17,811 bases of DNA from CAZVPF01 sp964628195 (GTDB taxonomy: Bacteria > Planctomycetota > Phycisphaerae > Sedimentisphaerales > Anaerohalosphaeraceae): NCBI GenBank assembly GCA_964628195.1, contig CAZVPF010000051.1, positions 1 through 17,811 on the forward strand, written 5' to 3'. Under the pieces are notes generated by a model. It saw only the letters and a program-made list of their open reading frames with translations, was not told the origin of the DNA and did no database searches. The position numbers and the translations under genes are program-made. The first letter of the stretch is position 1; each line of letters starts with the position of its first letter. Below are positions 1 through 7,741 of the stretch, piece by piece.

Positions 1-3
1 TCC

Positions 4-91
4 GGAGAGGTGTCCGAGTGGCTTAAGGAGCAGCCTTGGAAAGGCTGTGTAGGGCATGTCCCTACCGCGGGTTCGAATCCCGCCCTCTCCG
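4..91 (+). tRNA. tRNA-Ser (anticodon GGA)
   Basis: This folds as a complete class II tRNA. The acceptor stem pairs GGAGAGG (4-10) with CCTCTCC (84-90), with G91 as discriminator base. The anticodon stem pairs CAGCC (31-35) with GGCTG (43-47) around the loop TTGGAAA, which places GGA at 38-40 and reads UCC/UCU serine codons. A long variable arm, typical of tRNA-Ser, follows, and the T arm carries GTTCGAATC. The terminal CCA is not encoded (TTA follows G91), so it must be added after transcription. No copy of the tRNA 3' end was seen elsewhere in the window, so there is no sign that it served as an integration site here. Confidence 0.97.
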
Positions 92-147
92 TTATATTTA
101 TTCGCTGAAATCACGTCTATTGGTTCTTGTAATTAATAAAGTCAAGG

Positions 148-176
148 TTGACAACAGGTCAAAAAGCTTTCAATTA
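148..176 (+). promoter_or_regulatory. Possible promoter of the first sulfatase gene
   Basis: A perfect TTGACA (148-153) lies 17 bases upstream of a weak -10-like CAATTA (171-176) in an AT-rich stretch between the tRNA and the sulfatase. If used, transcription would begin almost at the ATG at 185, giving a leaderless or nearly leaderless mRNA, which fits the absence of a Shine-Dalgarno sequence there. The -10 match is poor, so this is tentative. Nothing else was recognised in 92-184. Confidence 0.3.
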
Positions 177-184
177 CATAAAAA

Positions 185-1558
185 ATGAATCGACGCAATT
201 TTATAAAGACAATTATGGGCTGGGCCGGTGCTCATCTTGCCGGCTGTCTCGGCGGGACCGAAAAGTTATCCCGTCCCGGGCCTAATATTATTTTCATCCT
301 CGCGGACGACCTCGGGTACGGCGACCTCGGCTGTTACGGCCAGAAGCTTATCAAAACCCCTGCACTTGACCGAATGGCAGGCGAGGGCATGCGTTTCACT
401 CAGCATTATTCGGGCAGCACCATTTGTGCGCCCTCGCGATGCTGTCTTATGACCGGCAGGCACACCGGCCATGCGACCGTCCGCGGCAACGGGGACCCGG
501 GGCTCATAGCCTCCGATGTAACAGTTCTCGAGGTTCTGAAAAGCGCAGGCTACCGCACCGGCGTTATCGGCAAGTGGGGACTGGGTGACATAAACACACC
601 CGGCAGGCCTTCAGCGCAGGGCGCCGACCATTTCTTCGGATACCTCGACCAGGTCCATGCGCACAATTATTATCCCGAATGGCTGTGGCGAAACGGTCAA
701 AAGGTTCACCTCGATAACGAAGTGGTCCCGGCTGTGGAAAAGCACCCGCAGGCAAGAGGAGGATATGCGGTCAAACGCAATGATTATTCGCATGACCTGT
801 TCACAAAAGAGGCAATGGAGTTTATAAAGGCAAACCGAAGGCAGCCGTTCTTTCTTTATCTTGCTTACACTATCCCCCACGCCAACAGCGAGTCCTTTCT
901 TTTCGGCGAGCACGGCATGGAAGTGCCCGATTACGGGCCCTATGCCGGCAGAAACTGGCCCGAAGCGCAAAAAGGGCTTGCAGCCATGATAACCCGTATG
1001 GATCGGGACACAGGCGGTTTACTAAGTCTCTTGAAAGAACTCGGTATTGATGAAAATACGATAGTTTTCTTTTCGTCGGATAACGGCCCGCACAGCGCAG
1101 GACTCAACGATCCGCACTTTTTCGACAGCAGCGGCCCGCTTCGGGGAATTAAACGCGACCTTTACGAAGGCGGGATCAGGGTGCCGCTGATTGTCCGCTG
1201 GCCGGGCAGGATAAAACCCGGCACGCAAAGCGATCATGTCAGCGCGTTCTGGGACTTGCTTCCCACTGCCGCTGAACTTGCCGGTGTTAACTCACCCAGG
1301 GACATCGACGGAATAAGCTATCTTCCGGAGCTTACTTCCGGGCCTCAGCCGAAGCATGAATATCTTTACTGGGAGTTCCACGAAAAAGGAGGGCACTTCG
1401 CAGTGCGTAAAGACGACTGGAAATATATACTTCTGCCGGACGGCAAAGAGGAGCTTTACGACCTGAGCGAAGACATTGGCGAGCAGAGCGACCTTTCCGG
1501 TGCTATGCCCGGGATAACCGCCGAGCTCCGCGAAATTGTTAAAAGAATGAGCAGTTGA
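185..1558 (+). CDS. Sulfatase, arylsulfatase A-like, Tat-type lipoprotein
   Basis: A 457-residue type I formylglycine sulfatase that should hydrolyse sulfate esters outside the cytoplasm, probably on a glycan. The leader holds a Tat-like RRNFIK (3-8) and a lipobox LAGC with Cys21 as the likely lipidated residue. The metal-binding Asp pair DD (41-42) lies in ILADDLGYGD, and the catalytic signature CAPSR (81-85) is followed by CLMTGRH; Cys81 is the residue converted to formylglycine. SSDNGPH and the later EGGIRVP segment are the usual C-terminal metal-site and core motifs. Length is normal for the family. The start is fixed by the leader, but no Shine-Dalgarno sequence precedes it. The gene stands alone and converges with the next sulfatase, with five bases between the stops. 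Family assignment is secure; substrate is unknown. Confidence 0.95.
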   Translation: MNRRNFIKTIMGWAGAHLAGCLGGTEKLSRPGPNIIFILADDLGYGDLGCYGQKLIKTPALDRMAGEGMRFTQHYSGSTICAPSRCCLMTGRHTGHATVRGNGDPGLIASDVTVLEVLKSAGYRTGVIGKWGLGDINTPGRPSAQGADHFFGYLDQVHAHNYYPEWLWRNGQKVHLDNEVVPAVEKHPQARGGYAVKRNDYSHDLFTKEAMEFIKANRRQPFFLYLAYTIPHANSESFLFGEHGMEVPDYGPYAGRNWPEAQKGLAAMITRMDRDTGGLLSLLKELGIDENTIVFFSSDNGPHSAGLNDPHFFDSSGPLRGIKRDLYEGGIRVPLIVRWPGRIKPGTQSDHVSAFWDLLPTAAELAGVNSPRDIDGISYLPELTSGPQPKHEYLYWEFHEKGGHFAVRKDDWKYILLPDGKEELYDLSEDIGEQSDLSGAMPGITAELREIVKRMSS

Positions 1559-1563
1559 CAGGC

Positions 1564-2937
1564 CTATTCGTGTTTCCACTTGATTGCCCACGGGTCGGCT
1601 GTGTTTTCCTGGAAAGCCTTTATCTTTGCTTTCAATTCTTCGAGCAGTTCTTTGTATTCGTGCCTGTCCGCGAGATTATTAATTTCGTGCCGGTCGTTTT
1701 GCAGGTCGTAAAGTTCATATTCCGGGCGATGCAGGTAATCTTTGACTTTTCGTTTGCCGTAGGTTTTCATGTCCCTTTTCATAACCGCCTGCCATGTCAG
1801 CGAGTCCCACAGGTCCATGGCATGAGGAAAGTCCAGACCGTGTGCGATGTTCCATATCAGTTTGTACCGCCGTGTTCGTACCATCCGCATGGGGTAGTAC
1901 ATCGTAACCTCGTGCAGAGAATGAGAAGCGTAGACTTCATCCCAGCCGCCCGGGTTTTGCTTTTCAAGTACCGGCATGAATGACCTGCCGTGAAAATCCC
2001 CACCGGGCTTCAGCAGTCCCGCGTAGTCGAGGATCGAGGGGGTTATGTCCGTATAGCTCACCATTGCATTGTTGAAATGGCCATGCTTTTTCATCCCCGG
2101 CCGGCGGACTACCATAGGCAGGCGGATGCCGGGCTCGTAAAGATTTGTCTTCGCCCCGGGAAAAGCAATGCCGTTATCCGATACAAAAATAACCAGGGTG
2201 TCGTCCCAGTGGCTGGTTTGCTTTAGATGCTCAACCAGCCTGCCCAGCCCGTCATCGGCCCGCTGGGTGCTTTGGTAATACATTGCAAGCTCCCTGCGGG
2301 TTTCAGGAATGTCCGGAAGGTAGTCGGGCACAGCTACATCGGCCGGCTTTACCTCGTCGGCGCCCTCGCGCGGGAAAGGCCGGTGCGGTTCCATCGTGGC
2401 AAAGCATATAAAAAAAGGCCTGGAGTTATCGGCAAGTATGAATTCCTTTGCCTGGTCGGCCATGACTGTCGGCGTATTAATTGGTATTCGTTTATCGAAC
2501 GGGTATACTTGCTCCGGTGCGACGTGGTACTTGCCAATACATGCCGTGCGGTAACCGGCATGGGAGAGCCTTTTAGGAAGCGACACTACATCGGGCAGCG
2601 AGGAAAAATTAAAAACCCAGTGCGACAGGCCGTACATGCCGTTTGCGTGGTTGTGCCTGCCTGTAAGTATAACAGACCTGCTCGGGCTGCAAGAAGGTGT
2701 TGTGCAAAACGCATTGTTAAAACGAACCCCTTGTTCGGCAAGAGCGTCCAGCGACGGTGTCTTAATAACAGGATTACCGAAACAGCCGGCATCGTTCATG
2801 CCGAGATCGTCAACTATGTAAAGAACTATGTTCTTATGCCTGGTTTGTTTTTGGGCGAACAGACCGGGTCGGCAAAACAGGCCGGCGGTTAATAAACCCG
2901 CTTTTTTTATAAAATTTCTTCTGCTTGTTTTTGTCAT
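1564..2937 (-). CDS. Sulfatase related to N-sulfoglucosamine sulfohydrolase (SGSH/S1_8-like)
   Basis: A 457-residue formylglycine sulfatase with a Tat-type leader (SRRNFIKKAG, residues 5-14), so probably exported. The metal-binding pair lies in YIVDDLG (40-46), and the catalytic motif is CSPSR (83-87), with Cys83 as the formylglycine precursor. Two stretches resemble the sulfamidase branch: NGMYGL shortly after the catalytic motif, and DNGIAFPGAKTNLYEPG in the C-terminal half, which parallels the DNGI-FP-TNLY pattern of human SGSH. That suggests N-sulfate or related chemistry, but bacterial S1_8-like enzymes may act on other sulfated sugars. It is last in a - strand set after the regulator and GH51 genes, 34 bp downstream of GH51. 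The Shine-Dalgarno sequence is weak (GAAAGA). Sulfatase identity is certain; the subfamily is recalled from motifs only. Confidence 0.93.
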   Translation of the reverse strand: MTKTSRRNFIKKAGLLTAGLFCRPGLFAQKQTRHKNIVLYIVDDLGMNDAGCFGNPVIKTPSLDALAEQGVRFNNAFCTTPSCSPSRSVILTGRHNHANGMYGLSHWVFNFSSLPDVVSLPKRLSHAGYRTACIGKYHVAPEQVYPFDKRIPINTPTVMADQAKEFILADNSRPFFICFATMEPHRPFPREGADEVKPADVAVPDYLPDIPETRRELAMYYQSTQRADDGLGRLVEHLKQTSHWDDTLVIFVSDNGIAFPGAKTNLYEPGIRLPMVVRRPGMKKHGHFNNAMVSYTDITPSILDYAGLLKPGGDFHGRSFMPVLEKQNPGGWDEVYASHSLHEVTMYYPMRMVRTRRYKLIWNIAHGLDFPHAMDLWDSLTWQAVMKRDMKTYGKRKVKDYLHRPEYELYDLQNDRHEINNLADRHEYKELLEELKAKIKAFQENTADPWAIKWKHE

Positions 2938-2971
2938 TTATTATCTTTCACTGCATTGCTGCTCAGGTTCC

Positions 2972-4459
2972 TCATTCAAGATTGAAAGTCAAAGCCGCAA
3001 ATGAAAAACCGGGCATTTCCACCTTTGCCCTGCCGTCTTTTATAACCGCTTCATTAAAATCAACCGCACAGATCTTGTCAGGTTCTTCGAAAGAGTTAAC
3101 CGCCTTAAGGTCGCTGTTGTGCAGTATTTCTCCGCTTGAAAGTGAACTTATCTGCCTGTCGCAAATATTGATCTCCACCTCCGTCGAACCGGTGTCGTTT
3201 CTGTTTACGATAAAAACATTCAGCTTCTTGCCGTCGATTATCGCGCTGGTGTCGATAATATCGGCCATGCCGTAAGATTTGCTTTCGTACTGCCGGCACT
3301 TGACCGCGGGTTTCAATGAAATACCTTCCCGCCTTTGCGCGAACATTCTGATAGAATGATAAATCGTCTGGGTAAAAAGCCCGTCGCTGCTTGTAAGTAC
3401 CGGGGCGATTACATTGACAAGTTGCGCGATGTTGGCTATTTTCACCGAGTCGGCATGCCTTATAAAGCTGTTCAAAAAGCCCGCCGCGACAAGCGCATCT
3501 TCCATATTGTAAACTTCCTCAAGCAGGTGGGGAGCTAACTGCCAGCCGCCGTCAAGGTTCTTTGCCCGATACCAGATGTTCCATTCGTCGAACGCGAGAT
3601 AATAGCGTTTATCCGATTTCTTGAGGGCCTGTATATACCTGCACGCAGCGTCCATGTCCTCAATCTGCCTGTCGATAGCGTTGGTCACCGCCAGGAAATC
3701 CAGGCTGTCGCCGGTGGTGTTCCCTGCATAATGATGCAGGCTCACATAGTCTGCAAACTCGTCAACATAATCAAGGACCTCCAGGTCCCATTGCATATAA
3801 CTCGGCATAACAGGGGCACATGAACCGCACACCACAAGCTCGACGCTGCCGTCAAGGTCCTTCATAAGTTTTGCCGCCTGCTGGGCACGCACAGCGTAAT
3901 CTTTCGCCGGCACATGCCCCATCTGCCACTTTCCGTCCATCTCGTTACCCAGGCACCACAGCTTAACACCATAAGGCTCAGCCGAACCGTTTTCTTTTCG
4001 CATGTCCGAATATTTTGTCCCCGCAGGGCAGTTGCAGTATTCAAGCCAGTCCCTCGCCTCCTCGGGCGCAGCGGTGCCGAGGTTAACCGCCATCATCGGC
4101 TGCCAGTTCATCAACCGGCATATTTTCAGGAACTCATCCGTGCCGAACCGGTTAGGCTCGATGCTCTTCCACGCAATATCCCTGCAGCTTGGGCGTTTGT
4201 CTTTCGGCCCCACACCGTCCTGCCAGTGGTAACCGGAAACGAAGTTGCCACCGGGATATCGCATCGCCGTAAACTTAAGCGGCTTCAACGTTTCCAGCAC
4301 ATCCGACCTGAATCCGTCACTGCCTGCAAATTTGCTTTGCGGGTCATAAAGACCCTCATAAACGCATCTGCCGATATGCTCTATAAACCCCCCGAAAATC
4401 CGTTGGTCAACTTTCGCAATCTCATAATCCGGGTGAAGAATTATCTCCGCGTGTTTCAT
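2972..4459 (-). CDS. GH51 alpha-L-arabinofuranosidase
   Basis: A 495-residue glycoside hydrolase predicted to release terminal alpha-L-arabinofuranose. N-terminal FGGFIEHIGRCVYEGLYDP and MRYPGGNFVSGYHW are characteristic of GH51. The acid/base is Glu173 in CLGNEMDG and the nucleophile is Glu292 in AFDEWNIWY; their positions nearly coincide with those of well-studied bacterial GH51 enzymes (Glu175 and Glu294). A C-terminal beta-sandwich of about 120 residues follows the barrel. There is no signal peptide, so it should act in the cytoplasm on imported arabino-oligosaccharides. The start is supported by AGGAG seven bases upstream of the ATG. It lies 69 bp downstream of the sigma-54 activator and 34 bp upstream of the SGSH-like sulfatase, so the three may be cotranscribed. 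Confidence 0.95.
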   Translation of the reverse strand: MKHAEIILHPDYEIAKVDQRIFGGFIEHIGRCVYEGLYDPQSKFAGSDGFRSDVLETLKPLKFTAMRYPGGNFVSGYHWQDGVGPKDKRPSCRDIAWKSIEPNRFGTDEFLKICRLMNWQPMMAVNLGTAAPEEARDWLEYCNCPAGTKYSDMRKENGSAEPYGVKLWCLGNEMDGKWQMGHVPAKDYAVRAQQAAKLMKDLDGSVELVVCGSCAPVMPSYMQWDLEVLDYVDEFADYVSLHHYAGNTTGDSLDFLAVTNAIDRQIEDMDAACRYIQALKKSDKRYYLAFDEWNIWYRAKNLDGGWQLAPHLLEEVYNMEDALVAAGFLNSFIRHADSVKIANIAQLVNVIAPVLTSSDGLFTQTIYHSIRMFAQRREGISLKPAVKCRQYESKSYGMADIIDTSAIIDGKKLNVFIVNRNDTGSTEVEINICDRQISSLSSGEILHNSDLKAVNSFEEPDKICAVDFNEAVIKDGRAKVEMPGFSFAALTFNLE

Positions 4460-4528
4460 TACGCACTCCTGTGTCAGGCATAAAAATCAGTAAGTTTTTG
4501 CTCAACATAGCTTGACGCAACGGGCCGG

Positions 4529-6298
4529 TCAATTATTTTTTTTATCGCGCCTCTGCTTCTGAATCCAGTTATAAACGGTCTTGCGGGTAACTCCGAGCCT
4601 GCGCGCAGCGGCTGCTTTATTTCCGTTAACCTCCCGCAAAACCTCATCGAGCAGGCCCCTTTTATCATCCGTTTCAGTTTTAGTGTCATTGTTTTGGGAA
4701 TTAAGATTTATAGATCTGCTTACCTCGAAAAGATCCTCAAGAAGAGATAAACTCACCGGCTCGCCCTTGCCGAGTATAAACACTCGCTCTATCGCTATTC
4801 GCAGTTCCCGGATATTCCCCGGCCAGTCATACTCGATCAGCGCATCCATGATTTTCGACGATATTGCCGGTTTGAGGCAGTTATACATTTGGCAGAACTC
4901 GTCGATAAATGCCTGTATAAGCAGCGGTATATCTTCCTTCCTTTCACGCAGGGGCGGCATCTTTAGTGTGACTGTACTGATCCTGTAATAAAGGTCCAGC
5001 CGGAACTGCTTTGAGGGTATTAGCTCGCTGAAGTTTTTATTGCTCGCGGCGATAAGGCGTACATCTATCGGTATAGGCGTTTCCGAACCGAGCCTTACTA
5101 TCTCCTTTTCCTGCAGTGCCCGCAAAAGAGCAGCCTGAACCGAAAGAGGCAAATCAGCTATCTCGTCCATAAAAAGCGTCGCCCCGTGTGCCACCTCGAA
5201 CTTGCCGATCCGCCTTTGCCCTGCGCCGGTAAAAGCCCCTTTTTCATGACCGAAAAGCTCTGCCATGGCAAGGCTCTCGGTAATCGCTCCGCAGTTCCAG
5301 CTTGTAAATGGCTGCAAACTTCGCCCGCTGTGCCGGTATATCTCCCTCGCGGCAAGTTCCTTGCCCGTACCGCTTTCACCGGTAATAAGAACCGGCGCAT
5401 CGGACTGCGCGGCACGTCTTATTTTCTCGAATATTTCCTGCATCTGCTCGGAGGCCCCGATCAGCGACCCCAGCCTGTTCCTGTGGAAATCCGCAGTGCG
5501 TATATTCTTGAATGACCTGACGGTTTGCGCAATTATCTCCGAAGTCGGGAATTGCTCAATAGTGCTTCCGCCCACATAGCCTGCCGCCCGGGTCTTCTGA
5601 TAAACAAATGCCATGTCCTGCGGCAGAGTAACCTGCCCGCCAAAAATAACCACATCCGGCTGCCTTTTAGTCTTTTCAATTTTTTTTATCGCCGCATTGA
5701 TTTTCCAAACAGCCTGGTCAAGTGCTTCCTGGTGGCTGTCTGGGTCGACCGTCTTCCATTCGGCGAAACCGAGATCAAAACAGATAATATCAACATCAGC
5801 CTCGGCGGTCCTGGCAGCTTCTTCGGCGTTAAAACAGAACCCCGCTGTCATCAGCCCCATGCCTTTGGCGATTTTGAGCATTTTAAGTTCGCTGTCAAAC
5901 CCAAGACCGGACTCCTCAAGAGCCCTCCTGTAGTTGCCGTCAAAAAAACCCACGGAAGGAAAATTAGTTACCCCGTTTATCCTGCTTTGCTTTACACTTT
6001 TCAAAAGCTCCTCGACCTGCACCAGCGGGTCCTGTGCACAAAGACCGATAAAAACGGGCGTCTTATACACCCTCGGCATTATATGCCGGGTCGTAAGCTC
6101 CCATATCAGCTTGTTTGAATCCGCATAAGGCAGCAAAGCAGCCATCGACCTGCACCCGTGCAGCCGGTAATAACCCGCCGTAAGCGCCATCAAAAAATCC
6201 GCTCCTCCTCTTTCAGCCGACTGTGCCGCCAGCCCCGAACCTACCGCCGCTCCGATCAGGTTCTTCCTGCCCGTTCTTGCCGTCTTGAATTTCGCCAT
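4529..6298 (-). CDS. Sigma-54-dependent activator with an N-terminal TIM-barrel (PEP hydrolase-like) sensor domain
   Basis: A 589-residue enhancer-binding protein. Residues about 10-265 form a TIM-barrel domain homologous to the operon protein at 8723-9553 (shared TNFPSVGFFDGNYRRALEE-type core and a matching C-terminal strand). The AAA+ domain (about 277-510) has Walker A GESGTGKE (307-314), an intact GAFTGA loop (354-359) for sigma-54 contact, Walker B ending in MDEI (377-380) and WPGNIREL (492-499). A Fis-type helix-turn-helix lies at about 550-582. The barrel replaces the usual receiver or GAF sensor, so it probably binds a small-molecule effector; compared with the enzyme, three histidines are replaced (to Cys49, Asp175, Phe219). 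I chose the ATG at 6298 because AGGTG sits five bases upstream; an in-frame GTG at 6304 overlaps that site. The gene is divergent from the operon it probably controls. Confidence 0.95.
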   Translation of the reverse strand: MAKFKTARTGRKNLIGAAVGSGLAAQSAERGGADFLMALTAGYYRLHGCRSMAALLPYADSNKLIWELTTRHIMPRVYKTPVFIGLCAQDPLVQVEELLKSVKQSRINGVTNFPSVGFFDGNYRRALEESGLGFDSELKMLKIAKGMGLMTAGFCFNAEEAARTAEADVDIICFDLGFAEWKTVDPDSHQEALDQAVWKINAAIKKIEKTKRQPDVVIFGGQVTLPQDMAFVYQKTRAAGYVGGSTIEQFPTSEIIAQTVRSFKNIRTADFHRNRLGSLIGASEQMQEIFEKIRRAAQSDAPVLITGESGTGKELAAREIYRHSGRSLQPFTSWNCGAITESLAMAELFGHEKGAFTGAGQRRIGKFEVAHGATLFMDEIADLPLSVQAALLRALQEKEIVRLGSETPIPIDVRLIAASNKNFSELIPSKQFRLDLYYRISTVTLKMPPLRERKEDIPLLIQAFIDEFCQMYNCLKPAISSKIMDALIEYDWPGNIRELRIAIERVFILGKGEPVSLSLLEDLFEVSRSINLNSQNNDTKTETDDKRGLLDEVLREVNGNKAAAARRLGVTRKTVYNWIQKQRRDKKNN

Positions 6299-6303
6299 GA
6301 TCA

Positions 6304-6308
6304 CACCT
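6304..6308 (-). promoter_or_regulatory. Ribosome binding site deciding the start of the activator
   Basis: On the - strand, AGGTG (6308 to 6304) stands five bases before ATG (6298-6296). The alternative GTG start at 6304-6302 begins on the last G of this element and has no purine-rich site of its own, so the ATG is preferred. Confidence 0.6.
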
Positions 6309-6313
6309 GTAAA

Positions 6314-6353
6314 ATAGTATAATTATGCGCATACATTATACATATTATACTAT
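6314..6353. promoter_or_regulatory. AT-rich dyad, likely activator binding site (UAS/operator)
   Basis: ATAGTATAAT (6314-6323) and ATTATACTAT (6344-6353) form a perfect 10-bp inverted repeat with a 20-bp spacer. Inside it a second ATTATAC (6335-6341) is also complementary to GTATAAT (6317-6323), and between them lies a perfect 10-bp palindrome, TATGCGCATA (6324-6333). The block lies about 90-125 bp upstream of the start site expected from the -24/-12 element at 6415-6430, where enhancer-binding proteins usually bind. It also overlaps the regulator's own putative -10. That the activator binds here is inferred from position and symmetry. Confidence 0.5.
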
Positions 6354-6363
6354 CCGGTATCCA
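6335..6363 (-). promoter_or_regulatory. Putative sigma-70-type promoter of the activator gene
   Basis: On the - strand, TGGATA (6363-6358, four of six matches to TTGACA) is followed after 17 bases by a perfect TATAAT (6340-6335). The predicted start near 6328 gives a leader of about 30 bases before the ATG at 6298. The -10 lies inside the dyad, so a protein bound there would be expected to repress this promoter. A second TATAAT (6349-6344) has no matching -35. Confidence 0.42.
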
Positions 6364-6414
6364 CATAAAAAAAATTAAAACCCAATTTGCCTATAAATAC
6401 GCGATTTTTAACAT

Positions 6415-6430
6415 TGGTACGCGGTTTGTA
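6415..6430 (+). promoter_or_regulatory. Putative sigma-54 (-24/-12) promoter of the operon
   Basis: TGGTACGCGGTTTGTA matches the sigma-54 pattern TGGYACG-N4-TTGCA with correct spacing: the GG at 6416-6417 is ten bases from the GT at 6428-6429. The -24 half fits perfectly; the -12 half has TTGTA instead of TTGCA, a departure at a normally conserved position. The start site would be near 6441, about 45 bases before the ATG at 6486. The adjacent gene encodes an activator with an intact GAFTGA loop, which supports the call. TATATA (6429-6434) could serve as a sigma-70 -10, but no good -35 accompanies it. Confidence 0.5.
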
Positions 6431-6485
6431 TATAGAAACTAACGAAAAACAATAATTACGGCAAGAATTTCGGTGGAGACAAGTC

Positions 6486-7706
6486 ATGGCAAAAACCATA
6501 GCCCTTCTCGGCGCCTTTGATACAAAAGGTTTGGAGTATTCCTTCATCAACGAAATCATCAAAGCCCAAGGCCTTAAAACGCTGCTCATCGACGTCGGTG
6601 TGCTCGACGAACCCAAAATAACCCCCGACATAACCCGCGAGCAGGTCGCAAAACAAGCCGATGTCGATATAGACAAACTCGTAAAAGACAGGGACCGCGG
6701 CAAGGCAGTCGCAGCCATGAGCGAGGGCGCGGCCAAACTGCTGGCAAAACTAAATGACCAAAACAAGTTCGACGGCGTGATCGCGCTGGGCGGAACAGGC
6801 GGAACATCCGTCGCCTGCAAAGCAATGCGGGAACTGCCCCTTGGCGTACCCAAAGTAATGGTATCCACCGTCGCAGGCGGTGACGTCAGCGCATATGTTG
6901 GAGTCAAGGACATCGTTATGATCCCCAGCATCGTCGACGTAGCCGGTATCAACAAGATAAGCAGACGCGTCTTCGCCCAGGCCGCCCAAGCCGTCTGCGG
7001 AATGGTAAATGCCCAGGTTCCCCCAGGTGACGACAAACCCTTAATCGCCGCATCAATGTTCGGAAACACAACCGAAGCCGTTGAAAAAGCAAAATCAATA
7101 CTCGAAGAAAACGGCTACGAGGTTCTCGTATTCCACTGCACCGGGAACGGCGGCAAAACGATGGAAAGTCTGATCGAAGCAGGCCTGATAGAAGGCGTAC
7201 TCGATATCACCACCACCGAATGGGCCGACGAGCTCGTTGGCGGTGTCTTCTCAGCCGGTCCAACAAGGCTCCAGGCAGCCGCGAAAAACGGTGTTCCCGC
7301 AATCGTGGTCCCGGGGTGCCTGGACATGGTCAACTTCTGGCAGCCTGAAACAGTGCCGCCAAAGTTCAAGGACCGTCTATTCTATCAGCACAACCCGAAC
7401 GTTACCCTGATGCGAACGAACGTCGAAGAGAACACCCGTCTCGGTGAAATAATCGCCCAAAAGCTGAACCAGAGCACCGCCCCCATAACCGTGCTCATCC
7501 CCCAGCAGGGCCTTAGCGTTATAGACTCACCCGGCGGTCCGTTCTGGCTGCCCGAAGCGGACAAGGCCCTTGCCGCGGCACTTAAGAAAAACCTGCGCCA
7601 GGATATACCCGTTATCGAAATGGACTGCAGCATTAACGACCCGCAGTTCGCGACCCGATGCGCAGAGACGCTTCTGGCGACGATCAACCACGTTAACGGT
7701 GATTGA
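6486..7706 (+). CDS. UPF0261 family protein (Tm-1 N-terminal-domain-like, ATP-binding)
   Basis: A 406-residue cytoplasmic protein of the UPF0261 family (Pfam PF06792), the bacterial counterpart of the N-terminal half of the tomato Tm-1 virus-resistance protein, for which ATP binding has been described. It opens with ALLGAFDTKGLEY (6-18) and carries a glycine-rich phosphate-binding-like loop GGTGGTS (102-108). The second lobe includes MFGNTTEAVEKA and HCTGNGGKTME segments typical of the family. The native bacterial reaction is not established. It is the first gene of the operon, preceded by GGTGGAGAC, and the dehydrogenase and TIM-barrel genes follow. In plants and fungi this domain is fused to a homologue of the third gene's product, which implies functional partnership. 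Family call is firm; activity unknown. Confidence 0.93.
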   Translation: MAKTIALLGAFDTKGLEYSFINEIIKAQGLKTLLIDVGVLDEPKITPDITREQVAKQADVDIDKLVKDRDRGKAVAAMSEGAAKLLAKLNDQNKFDGVIALGGTGGTSVACKAMRELPLGVPKVMVSTVAGGDVSAYVGVKDIVMIPSIVDVAGINKISRRVFAQAAQAVCGMVNAQVPPGDDKPLIAASMFGNTTEAVEKAKSILEENGYEVLVFHCTGNGGKTMESLIEAGLIEGVLDITTTEWADELVGGVFSAGPTRLQAAAKNGVPAIVVPGCLDMVNFWQPETVPPKFKDRLFYQHNPNVTLMRTNVEENTRLGEIIAQKLNQSTAPITVLIPQQGLSVIDSPGGPFWLPEADKALAAALKKNLRQDIPVIEMDCSINDPQFATRCAETLLATINHVNGD

Positions 7707-7731
7707 CAAATAATTCAAAAAACAACATAAC

Positions 7732-7736
7732 AGGAG
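7732..7736 (+). promoter_or_regulatory. Ribosome binding site deciding the start of the dehydrogenase
   Basis: AGGAG stands five bases before ATG at 7742. An in-frame ATG at 7703 overlaps the end of the UPF0261 gene, adds 13 low-complexity residues and has no good site, so 7742 is preferred. Confidence 0.8.
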
Positions 7737-7741
7737 AAAGC

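Noticed and set aside
4..91. tRNA-Ser as the attachment site of an integrated island
   Set aside because: No integrase gene and no repeat of the tRNA 3' end is present in the window.
1555..1560. TTGACA at the convergent sulfatase junction
   Set aside because: No gene on the + strand lies downstream for it to serve, and no -10 was recognised.
2227..2892. 221-codon + strand open frame over the second sulfatase
   Set aside because: The opposite strand has catalytic sulfatase motifs in frame; this translation shows no family features and no start signal.
7703..7741. Upstream ATG start for the dehydrogenase
   Set aside because: It overlaps the UPF0261 stop and lacks a ribosome site; the ATG at 7742 has AGGAG at ideal spacing and begins the conserved domain.
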